The translations under genes and the position numbers were made by a program. A stretch of 9,272 bases of DNA from NCBI GenBank assembly GCA_050694275.1, contig JBOGXF010000116.1, positions 1 through 9,272 on the forward strand. Reading direction: 5' to 3'. The notes beneath the pieces are model-generated. The model saw nothing but the letters and a program-made list of their open reading frames with translations, had not been told where the DNA came from and searched no databases. Of this stretch, positions 1 to 6,434 are shown one piece after another (the first letter of the stretch is position 1; the number at the start of each line of letters is the position of its first letter). Origin of the DNA: JBOGXF01 sp050694275. Its GTDB lineage: Bacteria; Actinomycetota; CADDZG01; WHSQ01.

Positions 1-10
1 GCATCGGCCT

Positions 11-76
11 GCATACGCCGGTCTCCTTTCGGCTCGGTTTGGCTTGCACCTCCGAGCGTAGGAGGCCGGCGTATGC
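11..76. repeat. Long imperfect hairpin (inverted repeat)
   Basis: The arms 11-27 and 60-76 are reverse complements at 16 of 17 positions; the single mismatch (22/65) is a G-U wobble in RNA. A second inner stem pairs 32-37 (GCTCGG) with 52-57 (CCGAGC), leaving a 14-nt loop. No T-run follows the structure, so it does not look like a classic intrinsic terminator. It sits just upstream of the point where recognisable hydrolase coding sequence begins, so it could be a small palindromic element, a mobile-element end or an assembly fold-back. The pairing is read directly; the role is unknown. Confidence 0.7.
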
Positions 77-1574
77 GCGCCAGGGATTGTTAGGTCGCCC
101 TATCCCTACTCATCCGCGGAGAACCCAAAAAGAGGTGGAGGCGTTGTGCGGCCGCGTGCGCTGCCCGGTTGTCGTCATCCAGGGCGCTGAGGACGCGATT
201 TCCCCTCCCGAACGCGGGCGCCTGCTGGCCGAGGCGACCGGCGGCACCCTCGTCACGCTCGAGGGCAGCGGACACGCCCCCCACGTGCGCGATCCGGTCA
301 AGGTCAATCTGCTGCTGAGAGACTTCTTCGCACCGAGGCCTGCCGGCAAGAGCTGGGCCCGCGGCAAGGCTAGGAGTAAGCGCGCCCTCTACATCTCGTC
401 TCCGATCGGGCTCGGACACGCGCAACGGGATGTCGCCATCGCAAGGGAGCTCAGAAAGCTAGTTCCCGATCTCGACATCGACTGGCTGGCGCAGGATCCG
501 GTCACGAGGGTGCTCGAAGCCGACGGCGAGCGTATCCATCCCGCGAGTGGCCATCTCGCCAACGAATCCCGCCACATCGAGAGCGAGTCGGCCGAGCACG
601 ACCTGCACTGTTTCCAGGCGTGGCGGCGGATGGACGAGATCCTCCTGGCAAATTTCATGGTCTTCCAGGACCTCGTCGCGGAGGAGGACTACGACCTGTG
701 GATAGGGGACGAGGCGTGGGAGCTTGATTACTACCTGCATGAGAATCCGGAGCAGAAGCGCGCTGCGTACTGTTGGCTCACCGATTTCGTCGGGTGGCTT
801 CCGATGCCCGAGGGTGGCGAACACGAGACTTATCTGACCGCCGACTACAACGCGGAGATGATCGAGCACATAGCCCGCTATCCGAGGATCAGGGACCGAG
901 CGATCTTCGTCGGGAATCCAGGCGACATCGTGCCCGAACCGTTCGGGCCCGAGCTTCCCATGATCCGGGAGTGGACCGAGGAGCACTATGACTTCTCGGG
1001 CTACATCACCGGCTTCGATCCCGGGGCTTTCTCCGATCGCGACGCGATCCGGCAAGAGCTCGGCTACGCGCCGGATGAAAAGGTGTGCATCGTCACGGTG
1101 GGTGGATCCGGAGTCGGCGGACATCTTCTGCGCAGGGTGATCTCCTCGTTTCCCGAGGCTCGGCGTCGCGTGCCGGAGCTGCGAATGATCGTGGTGGCCG
1201 GTCCACGTATCGACCCGGATTCTCTGCCGAAGACCGAAGGCCTCGAGATCCGCCCATATGTGCACAACCTCTATCGACATCTTGGCGTGTGTGACCTGGC
1301 CGTCGTCCAGGGGGGACTGACCACGGCGATGGAGCTAACGGCGAACAAGCGGCCGTTTCTGTACTTCCCGCTCCGGCATCATTTCGAGCAGAACTTCCAC
1401 GTTCGGCATCGCCTCGATCGTTATGGGGCGGGTCGCCGGATGGACTTCGACTCCGCGACCCCCGACGTCATAGCCGACGCCATCGCCGACGAGATCGGTC
1501 GAGAGGTCCAATACAAAGATGTCGAAGGGGATGGAGCACTTCGGGCGGCGCAGCGCATCGCAGAGTTGATCTGA
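39..1574 (+). CDS. Alpha/beta hydrolase C-terminal fragment fused to a GT-B glycosyltransferase
   Basis: The 511-aa product counted from TTG 39 has two parts. Residues ~31-98 match the end of an alpha/beta hydrolase: the strand CPVVVIQG, the acid-loop residue D52 (GAEDAISP) and the catalytic-type H79 (GSGHAPH). The nucleophile-serine half is absent. Residues ~115-511 form a complete GT-B glycosyltransferase related to the MurG/UGT (GT1/GT28) fold: an N-terminal nucleotide-fold loop SPIGLGHAQRD (121-131), a glycine-rich second-domain loop VTVGGSGVGGH (~352-362), and a donor-binding signature VVQGGLTTAMEL followed by RPFLYFPLRHHFEQNFH. It probably transfers a sugar from a nucleotide-sugar to a lipid or small molecule in the cytoplasm; donor and acceptor cannot be read. 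The frame is open to the left edge and TTG 39 has no clear SD, so the true start may lie upstream or downstream (GTG 135 is another in-frame option). Codons between about 80 and 132 (TTA, ACT, AGA, CAA, AAA) are unlike the rest, suggesting a junction there. Confidence 0.8.
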   Translation: MACTSERRRPAYARQGLLGRPIPTHPRRTQKEVEALCGRVRCPVVVIQGAEDAISPPERGRLLAEATGGTLVTLEGSGHAPHVRDPVKVNLLLRDFFAPRPAGKSWARGKARSKRALYISSPIGLGHAQRDVAIARELRKLVPDLDIDWLAQDPVTRVLEADGERIHPASGHLANESRHIESESAEHDLHCFQAWRRMDEILLANFMVFQDLVAEEDYDLWIGDEAWELDYYLHENPEQKRAAYCWLTDFVGWLPMPEGGEHETYLTADYNAEMIEHIARYPRIRDRAIFVGNPGDIVPEPFGPELPMIREWTEEHYDFSGYITGFDPGAFSDRDAIRQELGYAPDEKVCIVTVGGSGVGGHLLRRVISSFPEARRRVPELRMIVVAGPRIDPDSLPKTEGLEIRPYVHNLYRHLGVCDLAVVQGGLTTAMELTANKRPFLYFPLRHHFEQNFHVRHRLDRYGAGRRMDFDSATPDVIADAIADEIGREVQYKDVEGDGALRAAQRIAELI

Positions 1575-1625
1575 GCCGACGGGAACGGCTGCCGCCCCCT
1601 GTTGGGTGACGGTCTTCGAAGCACT
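1575..1625. other. Convergent intergenic gap
   Basis: This 51-bp gap lies between the stop codons of the glycosyltransferase (+) and the methyltransferase (-). It contains only short inverted repeats (GCCG...CGGC near 1575, and the palindrome CTTCGAAG near 1613). No convincing intrinsic terminator with a T-run is visible on either strand. Confidence 0.4.
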
Positions 1626-2228
1626 TCAGGCAGGGGGACGCAGGAGGTCAGAACTGATTACGACCAGATCCTTGGAACGCCACGTGACCCCAGAGTCAAA
1701 TCCCGCCCGTCGCAAGCAATCGACCAGCTCGCTCTCCGAAGACGGCATGTCATAGCCCGGTGACAGAGGCGCGACGGCATCGGCGGGATCGGTCGGAACG
1801 ATCACGTCGCCCATTACAAAGCGCCCCTCGGGACGCAACACGCGCGCCACCCGCTCGAACAAGTCGGCCTTTCCTGCGGCGTCCAGGTGGTGGATCGTTA
1901 GCGCGGAGATGACGAGTTCGAAGGGGCCCTCAGGAAGGGGATCCTGCAGGGCACTCACCGCCAGCTCATCGATCTGATCGGCCGGCAAGAGCCGCTCGGC
2001 AGCGGCGATCATCTCCGCGCTCACGTCGATGCCGGTCAGCCGGGCGCGCGGATAATCGCGCAACACTCGACGTGCCGTCTCTCCGGTCCCCGTTCCGAGT
2101 TCGAGAATCCGAGTGACTTCGAGGCCCCGACCGGCGGCCGCGACTTGAGTCTGAAGCTCATCGAACTCAGGCACCTCGGTCCGTATGAGCTCCCGGTAGT
2201 CATCGGGCCGGAAATGGAACTGAGACAT
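1626..2228 (-). CDS. Class I SAM-dependent methyltransferase
   Basis: The 200-aa protein has a Rossmann-type methyltransferase core. Motif I is ILELGTGTGETA (residues 41-52), which binds S-adenosylmethionine. The acidic end of strand 2 is LTGIDVSAEMI (64-74). Motif IV/post-IV is FELVISALTIHHL (103-115), and the helix-strand LRPEGRFVMGDV (131-142) is typical of small-molecule (UbiE/Methyltransf_11/25-like) enzymes. The ATG at 2228 was chosen over an upstream in-frame ATG at 2282 because it overlaps the stop of the preceding gene as TGATG and has a GGAGG four bases upstream inside that gene. Translation is therefore probably coupled to the coiled-coil gene. The substrate is not evident. Confidence 0.85.
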   Translation of the reverse strand: MSQFHFRPDDYRELIRTEVPEFDELQTQVAAAGRGLEVTRILELGTGTGETARRVLRDYPRARLTGIDVSAEMIAAAERLLPADQIDELAVSALQDPLPEGPFELVISALTIHHLDAAGKADLFERVARVLRPEGRFVMGDVIVPTDPADAVAPLSPGYDMPSSESELVDCLRRAGFDSGVTWRSKDLVVISSDLLRPPA

Positions 2229-2923
2229 CAGCCCTCCAGATCTTTGATCTTCTTCTCCAACTGCTCGGCGCGGCGCGTCCACCGCCGAGCTTCGTTATCG
2301 ATCGCGTCCGCGTCACGTCGGATGCGTGCGGCGTCACGCGAAAGGGCTCTGGCTTTGTCTTTCGCCTCTCGCGCCTCGGTGGCGAGGTCCCGCATCTCTT
2401 TTTTGGCCCGCTCCTTCGCTTCCGTGGAGGCGGCGTCGCCGACGTCCTCGAAGGCGGGAAGGTCCGTAAAGGCCTCTTCGAATCCGCCTGGTGTCAGCTC
2501 CCGCTCCAGACGCCCTTTTTTCAGCAAGTCCTCCTCCTCCGGCGAGCTCGTGGCAAGGAGCGTGCTGCTGATGCGGTCGATGGTCTGCCTGCTCGGCGCG
2601 TGACCGGCGTCGATCAGGAGATCACGTGCCTGGTCGGTCAGCGCGCCGACAAGCTCCCTTCGATGGCGGCTCAGATTCCGAAGTTTCTGAGGATCCTTGG
2701 CCCGGGCGAGCGACCGGTGGGTCTTTATGAGGTCGTCAATTGTGTCGGGACGTTGTCGCGCGAGCTGGTTGATGGCCCACACGGGAATGGTGGGACGTTT
2801 TAGAGAAGCCACGCGGTCTGCCGTCTCGCGATCCCCCTCGTCTATCAGAGTTTTGCCGAGCGCGTTGCGCCGACGCGTGAACTCAGCGAGCGGCGCTTGA
2901 TAGAGCTCGTCGACCGGATCCGT
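2228..2923 (-). CDS. Conserved coiled-coil hypothetical protein (likely ACG start)
   Basis: The protein is 231 aa if started at ACG 2923. Its N-terminus (DPVDELYQAPLAEFTRRRN, then KRPTIPVWAINQLARQRP) resembles a conserved actinobacterial hypothetical family known to me only as uncharacterised. The middle (~75-155) is helical and charged, and residues ~167-231 form a long Ala/Arg/Glu/Lys-rich coiled coil. No signal peptide or membrane segment is present, so it is probably cytoplasmic. The only conventional in-frame start is GTG 2812, which has no SD and would discard 37 residues that look coding. The ACG at 2923 is preceded by AGGAGG at ideal spacing, and no ATG, GTG or TTG lies in frame near it. 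The gene overlaps the downstream methyltransferase start by one base. Function unknown. Confidence 0.72.
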   Translation of the reverse strand, partial: TDPVDELYQAPLAEFTRRRNALGKTLIDEGDRETADRVASLKRPTIPVWAINQLARQRPDTIDDLIKTHRSLARAKDPQKLRNLSRHRRELVGALTDQARDLLIDAGHAPSRQTIDRISSTLLATSSPEEEDLLKKGRLERELTPGGFEEAFTDLPAFEDVGDAASTEAKERAKKEMRDLATEAREAKDKARALSRDAARIRRDADAIDNEARRWTRRAEQLEKKIKDLEG

Positions 2924-3031
2924 GGTGGTTCCTCCTGGCTGGCGTTGGTGCAGAGTACCGTTTGGCCGGTTCCGCCTCGTCCCGGCTCTCGACCGCTCTT
3001 CTCAAGGGGTACGTCGGCGCAGCTGGATGGC
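2924..3031 (-). other. Gap between GNAT and coiled-coil genes
   Basis: This 108-bp stretch between two co-directional minus-strand genes holds the SD at 2931-2936. I could not find a convincing -35/-10 pair in it, so whether the acetyltransferase and the downstream pair share one transcript is undecided. Confidence 0.35.
2931..2936 (-). promoter_or_regulatory. Strong SD that decides the ACG start
   Basis: On the minus strand this reads AGGAGG, seven bases before ACG 2923. It is the only good SD in the 108-bp gap upstream of the coiled-coil gene, and is the main argument for a start at 2923 rather than GTG 2812. Confidence 0.65.
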
Positions 3032-3514
3032 CTACAGACGTAGGCGCATCTCGTGTTCGATCAACGCGGGATTCCGAGGCAGAGGCTCGGTTCGGCCCGT
3101 CGCTTCGAAACCACACCGTTCATACAGTTGAGCCGCGGCGTGGTTCTTGTTCGTAACCTCCAGTTGAAGTTCGTTGGCGCCGTCGGCACGAGCCCAGGCG
3201 ATCACTGCATCGACGAGCCTTTCTCCCAGCCCGGCCCCGCGGGTGGCGGGCTCTACCCACATCGAGATGAGCTGTCGAGTCGAATCGCCGAGATGGGCGG
3301 CGCGTATGCCCGCGGCGATGCCCACGGGACGACCGTCGATCTGTGCGATGAACCAAGCTCCGGCGCCGATGTTAGATCGCCACCAGCTCTCGTCCTTCTC
3401 GACCTCCTCCTCATAGGTAGACCAGAACCAGTCGGGGGTGTCTTGCAGAGCGGCGAGACGGACCTTGCGAACGATCGACCATTCGTCCGGCCCCACCTGC
3501 TCGATCTCGATCAC
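3032..3514 (-). CDS. GNAT-family N-acetyltransferase
   Basis: This 160-aa single-domain GNAT would transfer the acetyl group of acetyl-CoA to an amine. Motif A is clear: the strand LISMWVEP (82-89) runs into the acetyl-CoA pyrophosphate loop TRGAGLGERL (91-100; R-G-x-G-x-G). Motif B follows as LQLEVTNKNHAAAQLYERC (116-134), with Y131 at the usual general-acid position and the family ending GFEATG. The start is GTG 3514: the frame is closed by a TAG shortly upstream, and no other start codon intervenes. No good SD is visible at normal spacing. It is the first gene of the minus-strand block and is divergent from the protease. The substrate cannot be predicted. Confidence 0.88.
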   Translation of the reverse strand: MIEIEQVGPDEWSIVRKVRLAALQDTPDWFWSTYEEEVEKDESWWRSNIGAGAWFIAQIDGRPVGIAAGIRAAHLGDSTRQLISMWVEPATRGAGLGERLVDAVIAWARADGANELQLEVTNKNHAAAQLYERCGFEATGRTEPLPRNPALIEHEMRLRL

Positions 3515-3594
3515 GAGCCAATCGTCGCGCGTCTCCGACGGAAACGGCTATAAATCTGGTGCCACGCACTGAGGTGTAATCGAAAAGAGGGTGG
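3515..3594. promoter_or_regulatory. Divergent intergenic region (GNAT / protease)
   Basis: Eighty bases separate the divergent GNAT and protease starts, so promoters for both should lie here. A TATAAA at about 3550-3555 and TGTAAT at about 3575-3580 could serve as -10 elements on the plus strand, but neither has a recognisable -35 at 16-18 bp. AAGAGGG at 3585-3591 is the probable SD for ATG 3595. The region is inferred from layout rather than a clear motif. Confidence 0.35.
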
Positions 3595-4593
3595 ATGCAT
3601 CTCGATTCGGTTCGTGAGCTGAAGCTCGAACTCGTGCGCGACCTGCTCGAGCCTCTGACGACGGACGCACGGGGGATCGGCTCGTTTGACTTCGGCGCGA
3701 CCTCGAGCCGCGTCCTCGGTCACTTCTTCGACACCTTGGGTCTTGGTGTCAGCTCGGCCGACCAGGGCGGTTTCAAGCTCGCGGTGCGCGTGCAAAGAAG
3801 AGGGCTGCAGAGCCATCCCGTGCTCGAAGACATCAGGCAACGGGCACACGATGAGATCGACGTTCGCTATGTGGGTCGTGTCTTCAAACTCCAGGATGAT
3901 CGCTTCCGAGGCCGGCAGCGACCTTTGCAAATCGGTAACTCGGTCGGCCATCACGAGGTCACCGCAGGAACGCTCGGCTGTTTTGTTGACATGCCGGACG
4001 GGGATCCGGCGATCCTGTCGAACAACCACGTGCTCGCCGACGAGAACCAGGGCTCGGTCGCAGACCCGATCCTGCAACCTGCCCCGTTCGACGGGGGCGA
4101 GGTGGAGCGGGACCGGGTCGCGTCGCTGAGCGCGTTCGTGCCGCTGAAGCTCGACGAGCCGAACTTCGTCGACTGCGCGATCGCAAGCCTGGACGGGGGC
4201 ATCCACTTCGATCCCACCACACTGATCGAAGACCTGCGGCTTGCCGGGACCGCCGACGTCATCGAGGCGGGCGGTCTCGAGATCGAGAAGCTGGGTCGCA
4301 CGACCGGTCCCACCCGAGGTCGTATCACCGCCTTTGAGATCGACAACCTCACTGTGGGCTACGACGCCGGCTCGCTGCGCTTCGACAATCAGATCGAGGT
4401 CGAGAGCACCGGGAATGGTCCCTTCAGCCTGGGCGGCGACAGCGGGTCACTGGTCTTCATTGGCGAATCTGGTCTCGGCTTCGGCCTCCTGTTTGCCGGC
4501 TCGGATCAGGGCGGATCGAACGGGCTGGGCGTCACGTACCTCAATCCGCTCGAGGTCGTGCTCTCGGAGCTGGACGTGCGGTTGCTAACCTAG
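3595..4593 (+). CDS. Trypsin-fold serine protease, NAL1-like
   Basis: In the 332-aa protein, residues ~1-24 form a helix. Residues ~48-99 make a small alpha/beta domain (GLGVSSADQGGFKLAV ... IDVRYVGRV). From ~112 comes a chymotrypsin-fold domain opening with VGHHEVTAGTLGCFV. The triad is readable: H145 in LSNNHVLA, D193 in FVDCAIA, and S283 in the classic GGDSGSLVF. The LSNNHVLADEN...DPILQP pattern matches bacterial homologues of the plant NAL1 type of trypsin-like peptidase as I recall them. There is no signal peptide or membrane segment, so the protease is likely intracellular. It is followed after four bases by a small gene resembling its own N-domain, implying an operon and a functional pair. 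The start ATG has AAGAGGG four bases upstream. Substrate unknown; autoprocessing between the N-domain and the protease domain is possible but not visible. Confidence 0.82.
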   Translation: MHLDSVRELKLELVRDLLEPLTTDARGIGSFDFGATSSRVLGHFFDTLGLGVSSADQGGFKLAVRVQRRGLQSHPVLEDIRQRAHDEIDVRYVGRVFKLQDDRFRGRQRPLQIGNSVGHHEVTAGTLGCFVDMPDGDPAILSNNHVLADENQGSVADPILQPAPFDGGEVERDRVASLSAFVPLKLDEPNFVDCAIASLDGGIHFDPTTLIEDLRLAGTADVIEAGGLEIEKLGRTTGPTRGRITAFEIDNLTVGYDAGSLRFDNQIEVESTGNGPFSLGGDSGSLVFIGESGLGFGLLFAGSDQGGSNGLGVTYLNPLEVVLSELDVRLLT

Positions 4594-4597
4594 CTTT

Positions 4598-4825
4598 ATG
4601 GCAGCAGCCGATCTCGAGCGGGCTCGCGCCGCCAAGGACAAACTGGCGGCCCTCATTGCCGATCGGCCCGCGGTCAACGGCGTCGGCATCGCGCCGTTCG
4701 AGGGCGGTTTCTGCATCAAGATCAACTTGGTGCAGCCGTCTGATGAGGAACTGCCCCAGGAGTTCGAGGGCGTCCCGGTGAGGATCGAGGTTATCGGGAG
4801 AGTCACCAAGCGAGATTCGGTCTAG
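4598..4825 (+). CDS. Small protein resembling the protease N-terminal domain
   Basis: This 75-aa protein has an N-terminal amphipathic helix (~3-22) followed by VNGVGIAPFEGGFCIKINLV and ending VPVRIEVIGRVTK. By eye it matches residues ~48-99 of the upstream protease: V/LGLGxxxxxGGFxxxxxVQ, then a polar stretch with Pro/Leu, then a beta strand closing in xGRVxK. It is therefore probably a free-standing copy of that small alpha/beta domain. Its start lies four bases after the protease stop and no obvious SD precedes it, so translation is probably coupled. A role as an intramolecular-chaperone-like, inhibitory or adaptor partner of the protease is inference from this similarity and position. There is no signal peptide. 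Confidence 0.75.
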   Translation: MAAADLERARAAKDKLAALIADRPAVNGVGIAPFEGGFCIKINLVQPSDEELPQEFEGVPVRIEVIGRVTKRDSV

Positions 4826-4903
4826 GTCCTTCCCCGGGCCTGCCCCAGGGTGGAGGATGCAACCTTGGGTTCCTCTCCAACGTCTTATGTGCGCCAGCAT
4901 TCG

Positions 4904-4917
4904 CCTTTCGAGAAAGG
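4904..4917 (+). promoter_or_regulatory. Small hairpin covering the lysyl-oxidase SD
   Basis: CCTTT (4904-4908) pairs with AAAGG (4913-4917) around a CGAG tetraloop. AAAGG is part of the SD (GAAAGGGA, 4912-4919) for GTG 4926, so folding would hide the ribosome site. The stem is only 5 bp and could be chance. Confidence 0.3.
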
Positions 4918-4925
4918 GATGGACC

Positions 4926-6380
4926 GTGAGAAAAGAGACGGTGGCCGCGATCGTCGTGGCTCTCGCCATGATCGTGGGGACGGCACCGGTAACGGGGGCC
5001 GCGCCCGAGACGGGCACTCCTCGGCTGTCGCTCCGCCGCACCAGCAGCGAGGCGACTGCCTACAAGTACGGCAAGCGGAAGCCGCGCCTGTACGCGCCGG
5101 TCTTCCTGCAGGTCCAAGACGCCCCGCTCGACCTGCGCGTCCGGCGTGCCGGCTATGAGGATCCGCTTACCGTCAGTCAAGTGCTGCACACGTCGAATGG
5201 CACCGAGGTACTCGAGCTTTCCGCGGACATCCTTAATGGGTGGCGGGGCCTGATCGACTTCACGGAGGTCGAGGTCGCCGATCTCGAGGGAAACGTCGTC
5301 TTCTCCACGACCCGGGCCTTCTGTCCCAACAGCTACGACCGGCAGCGCATCGACGACGCAGGGCCCCCCACGCCCACGTATCCCCAGGGCTGCTACGGGG
5401 GCCGGGCCCGGGGAAGCTTCCTGCGCGGGATGGTGTGGGGCGTCGACCAGAGCTGGGCGACGAACCTCTCCGGGGGCCGCGGCATCAAGCTCGATGTCCC
5501 ACGCGGCCGCTACGTGTTGACGTTGTCAATTGCGCCGCGCTATCAGGAACTGTTCGGAATCGACGGCTCGCAGGCGTCGACCACGCTCGACCTCAGGGTC
5601 AAGAAGATCAGGCGCGAGCGTTGTTGCTTCCACGCGCAGCAGGCCGAGTCCGACCCTCAGGACCAGCAGACCGCGGGCGTGCCGACCATGGACAACCCCG
5701 ACCCCGCGATCCTGCCGGACCTCGTGGCCCTTCCGGCCTTCTACATGGACGTGCATAATCGCCGCAACGGCAAGAGCAAGCTGAGCTTCGCCTCGATGTT
5801 CTGGACGGGCGGCGCGTCTTCGCTCGTGGTCGAAGGCTTCCGTCGCCCCGACGAGGACGTCATGGACGCCTATCAGTACTTCTACGAGGACGATGAGGTC
5901 GTCGGGCGTGCTCCGGTGGGCACGTTCGAATACGACCGTCGCGACGGTCACTTCCACTGGCACATCCAGCAGTTCGCCGCGTACCGCATGGTCGACACCG
6001 AGACCAACGAGGTCGTGCGGAGCAGCAAGCAGTCGTTTTGCCTCGCTCCGACCGATCCGGTGGATCTCAGCCTGGACAACGCTTCGTGGAACACCGAGCG
6101 CACCGGCCTTCACACCGCGTGCGGTGGGGCGGAAGCGCTGTGGATCCGCGAGGTCCTGCCGCTCGGATGGGGGGACACCTATTACCAGGCGGGGGGCCAG
6201 GCCTTCAATATCACCGACCTCCCCAACGGGAGCTACTTCGTGGAGGTCCAGGCCAATCCCCTGGGCTTGCTGCACGAGCAGGACGCATCCAACAACTCTG
6301 TGCTGCGAGAGGTGATTCTGAAAGGCAAGCCCGGCAACCGTCGGGTCGAGGTCATGCCCTGGTTCGGCATCGACTTCTGA
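4926..6380 (+). CDS. Secreted lysyl-oxidase family protein with a duplicated domain
   Basis: This 484-aa protein starts at GTG 4926: a well-spaced SD (GAAAGGGA) precedes it and a Sec signal peptide follows at once (residues 1-~25, MRKE then hydrophobic to VTGAAP). The C-terminal half (~255-475) matches the lysyl oxidase family. Copper-ligand-type histidines lie in GHFHWH (H342, H344, H346). K368 in SSKQSFCL and Y419 in GWGDTYY sit where animal lysyl oxidases (ASFCL, CWDTY) form the lysine tyrosylquinone cofactor. The fold ends in NITDLPNGSYFVEVQANP and DASNNSV. C372 and C399 may form a disulfide. The N-terminal half (~45-225) aligns to the same pattern (AFCP at 131-134, LDVPRGRYVLTLSIAP) but lacks the histidines, lysine and tyrosine, so it looks like a non-catalytic duplicate. 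The likely role is copper-dependent oxidation of amines outside the cell; the substrate is unknown. Confidence 0.83.
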   Translation: MRKETVAAIVVALAMIVGTAPVTGAAPETGTPRLSLRRTSSEATAYKYGKRKPRLYAPVFLQVQDAPLDLRVRRAGYEDPLTVSQVLHTSNGTEVLELSADILNGWRGLIDFTEVEVADLEGNVVFSTTRAFCPNSYDRQRIDDAGPPTPTYPQGCYGGRARGSFLRGMVWGVDQSWATNLSGGRGIKLDVPRGRYVLTLSIAPRYQELFGIDGSQASTTLDLRVKKIRRERCCFHAQQAESDPQDQQTAGVPTMDNPDPAILPDLVALPAFYMDVHNRRNGKSKLSFASMFWTGGASSLVVEGFRRPDEDVMDAYQYFYEDDEVVGRAPVGTFEYDRRDGHFHWHIQQFAAYRMVDTETNEVVRSSKQSFCLAPTDPVDLSLDNASWNTERTGLHTACGGAEALWIREVLPLGWGDTYYQAGGQAFNITDLPNGSYFVEVQANPLGLLHEQDASNNSVLREVILKGKPGNRRVEVMPWFGIDF

Positions 6381-6434
6381 GCACGGATTTCGTCCGACAG
6401 CGATCGTCGTTGGCAGTTGCCGTCCGGCGGGGGA
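6381..6434. other. Convergent intergenic gap
   Basis: The gap is 54 bp between the stops of the lysyl-oxidase (+) and the LVIVD propeller (-). It contains a weak CGGA-TTTCG-TCCG hairpin near 6384 and GGCAGTTGCC near 6411. Neither is long enough, nor followed by a T-run, to call a terminator. Confidence 0.35.

Noticed and set aside
11..95. Possible integron attC site: hairpin followed by GTTAGGT (89-95), which fits GTTRRRY
   Set aside because: The matching RYYYAAC on the left would fall outside the window, the 12-nt spacing from stem to box is longer than usual, and no integrase or gene-cassette layout is present.
3546..3560. TATAAA as a strong -10 promoter for the protease
   Set aside because: No -35-like hexamer at 16-18 bp upstream, so it is mentioned only as a possibility in the divergent region.
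3511..4206. 231-aa open frame on the minus strand
   Set aside because: It is antisense to the protease, whose triad and reading frame are clear; long antisense frames are common in GC-rich DNA.
4857..4925. Upstream in-frame ATG for the lysyl-oxidase protein
   Set aside because: It would place 23 non-conserved residues before a typical signal peptide; GTG 4926 has a well-spaced SD and begins the signal peptide.
5526..6275. 249-aa open frame on the minus strand
   Set aside because: It is antisense to the conserved lysyl-oxidase domain and has no recognisable motif.
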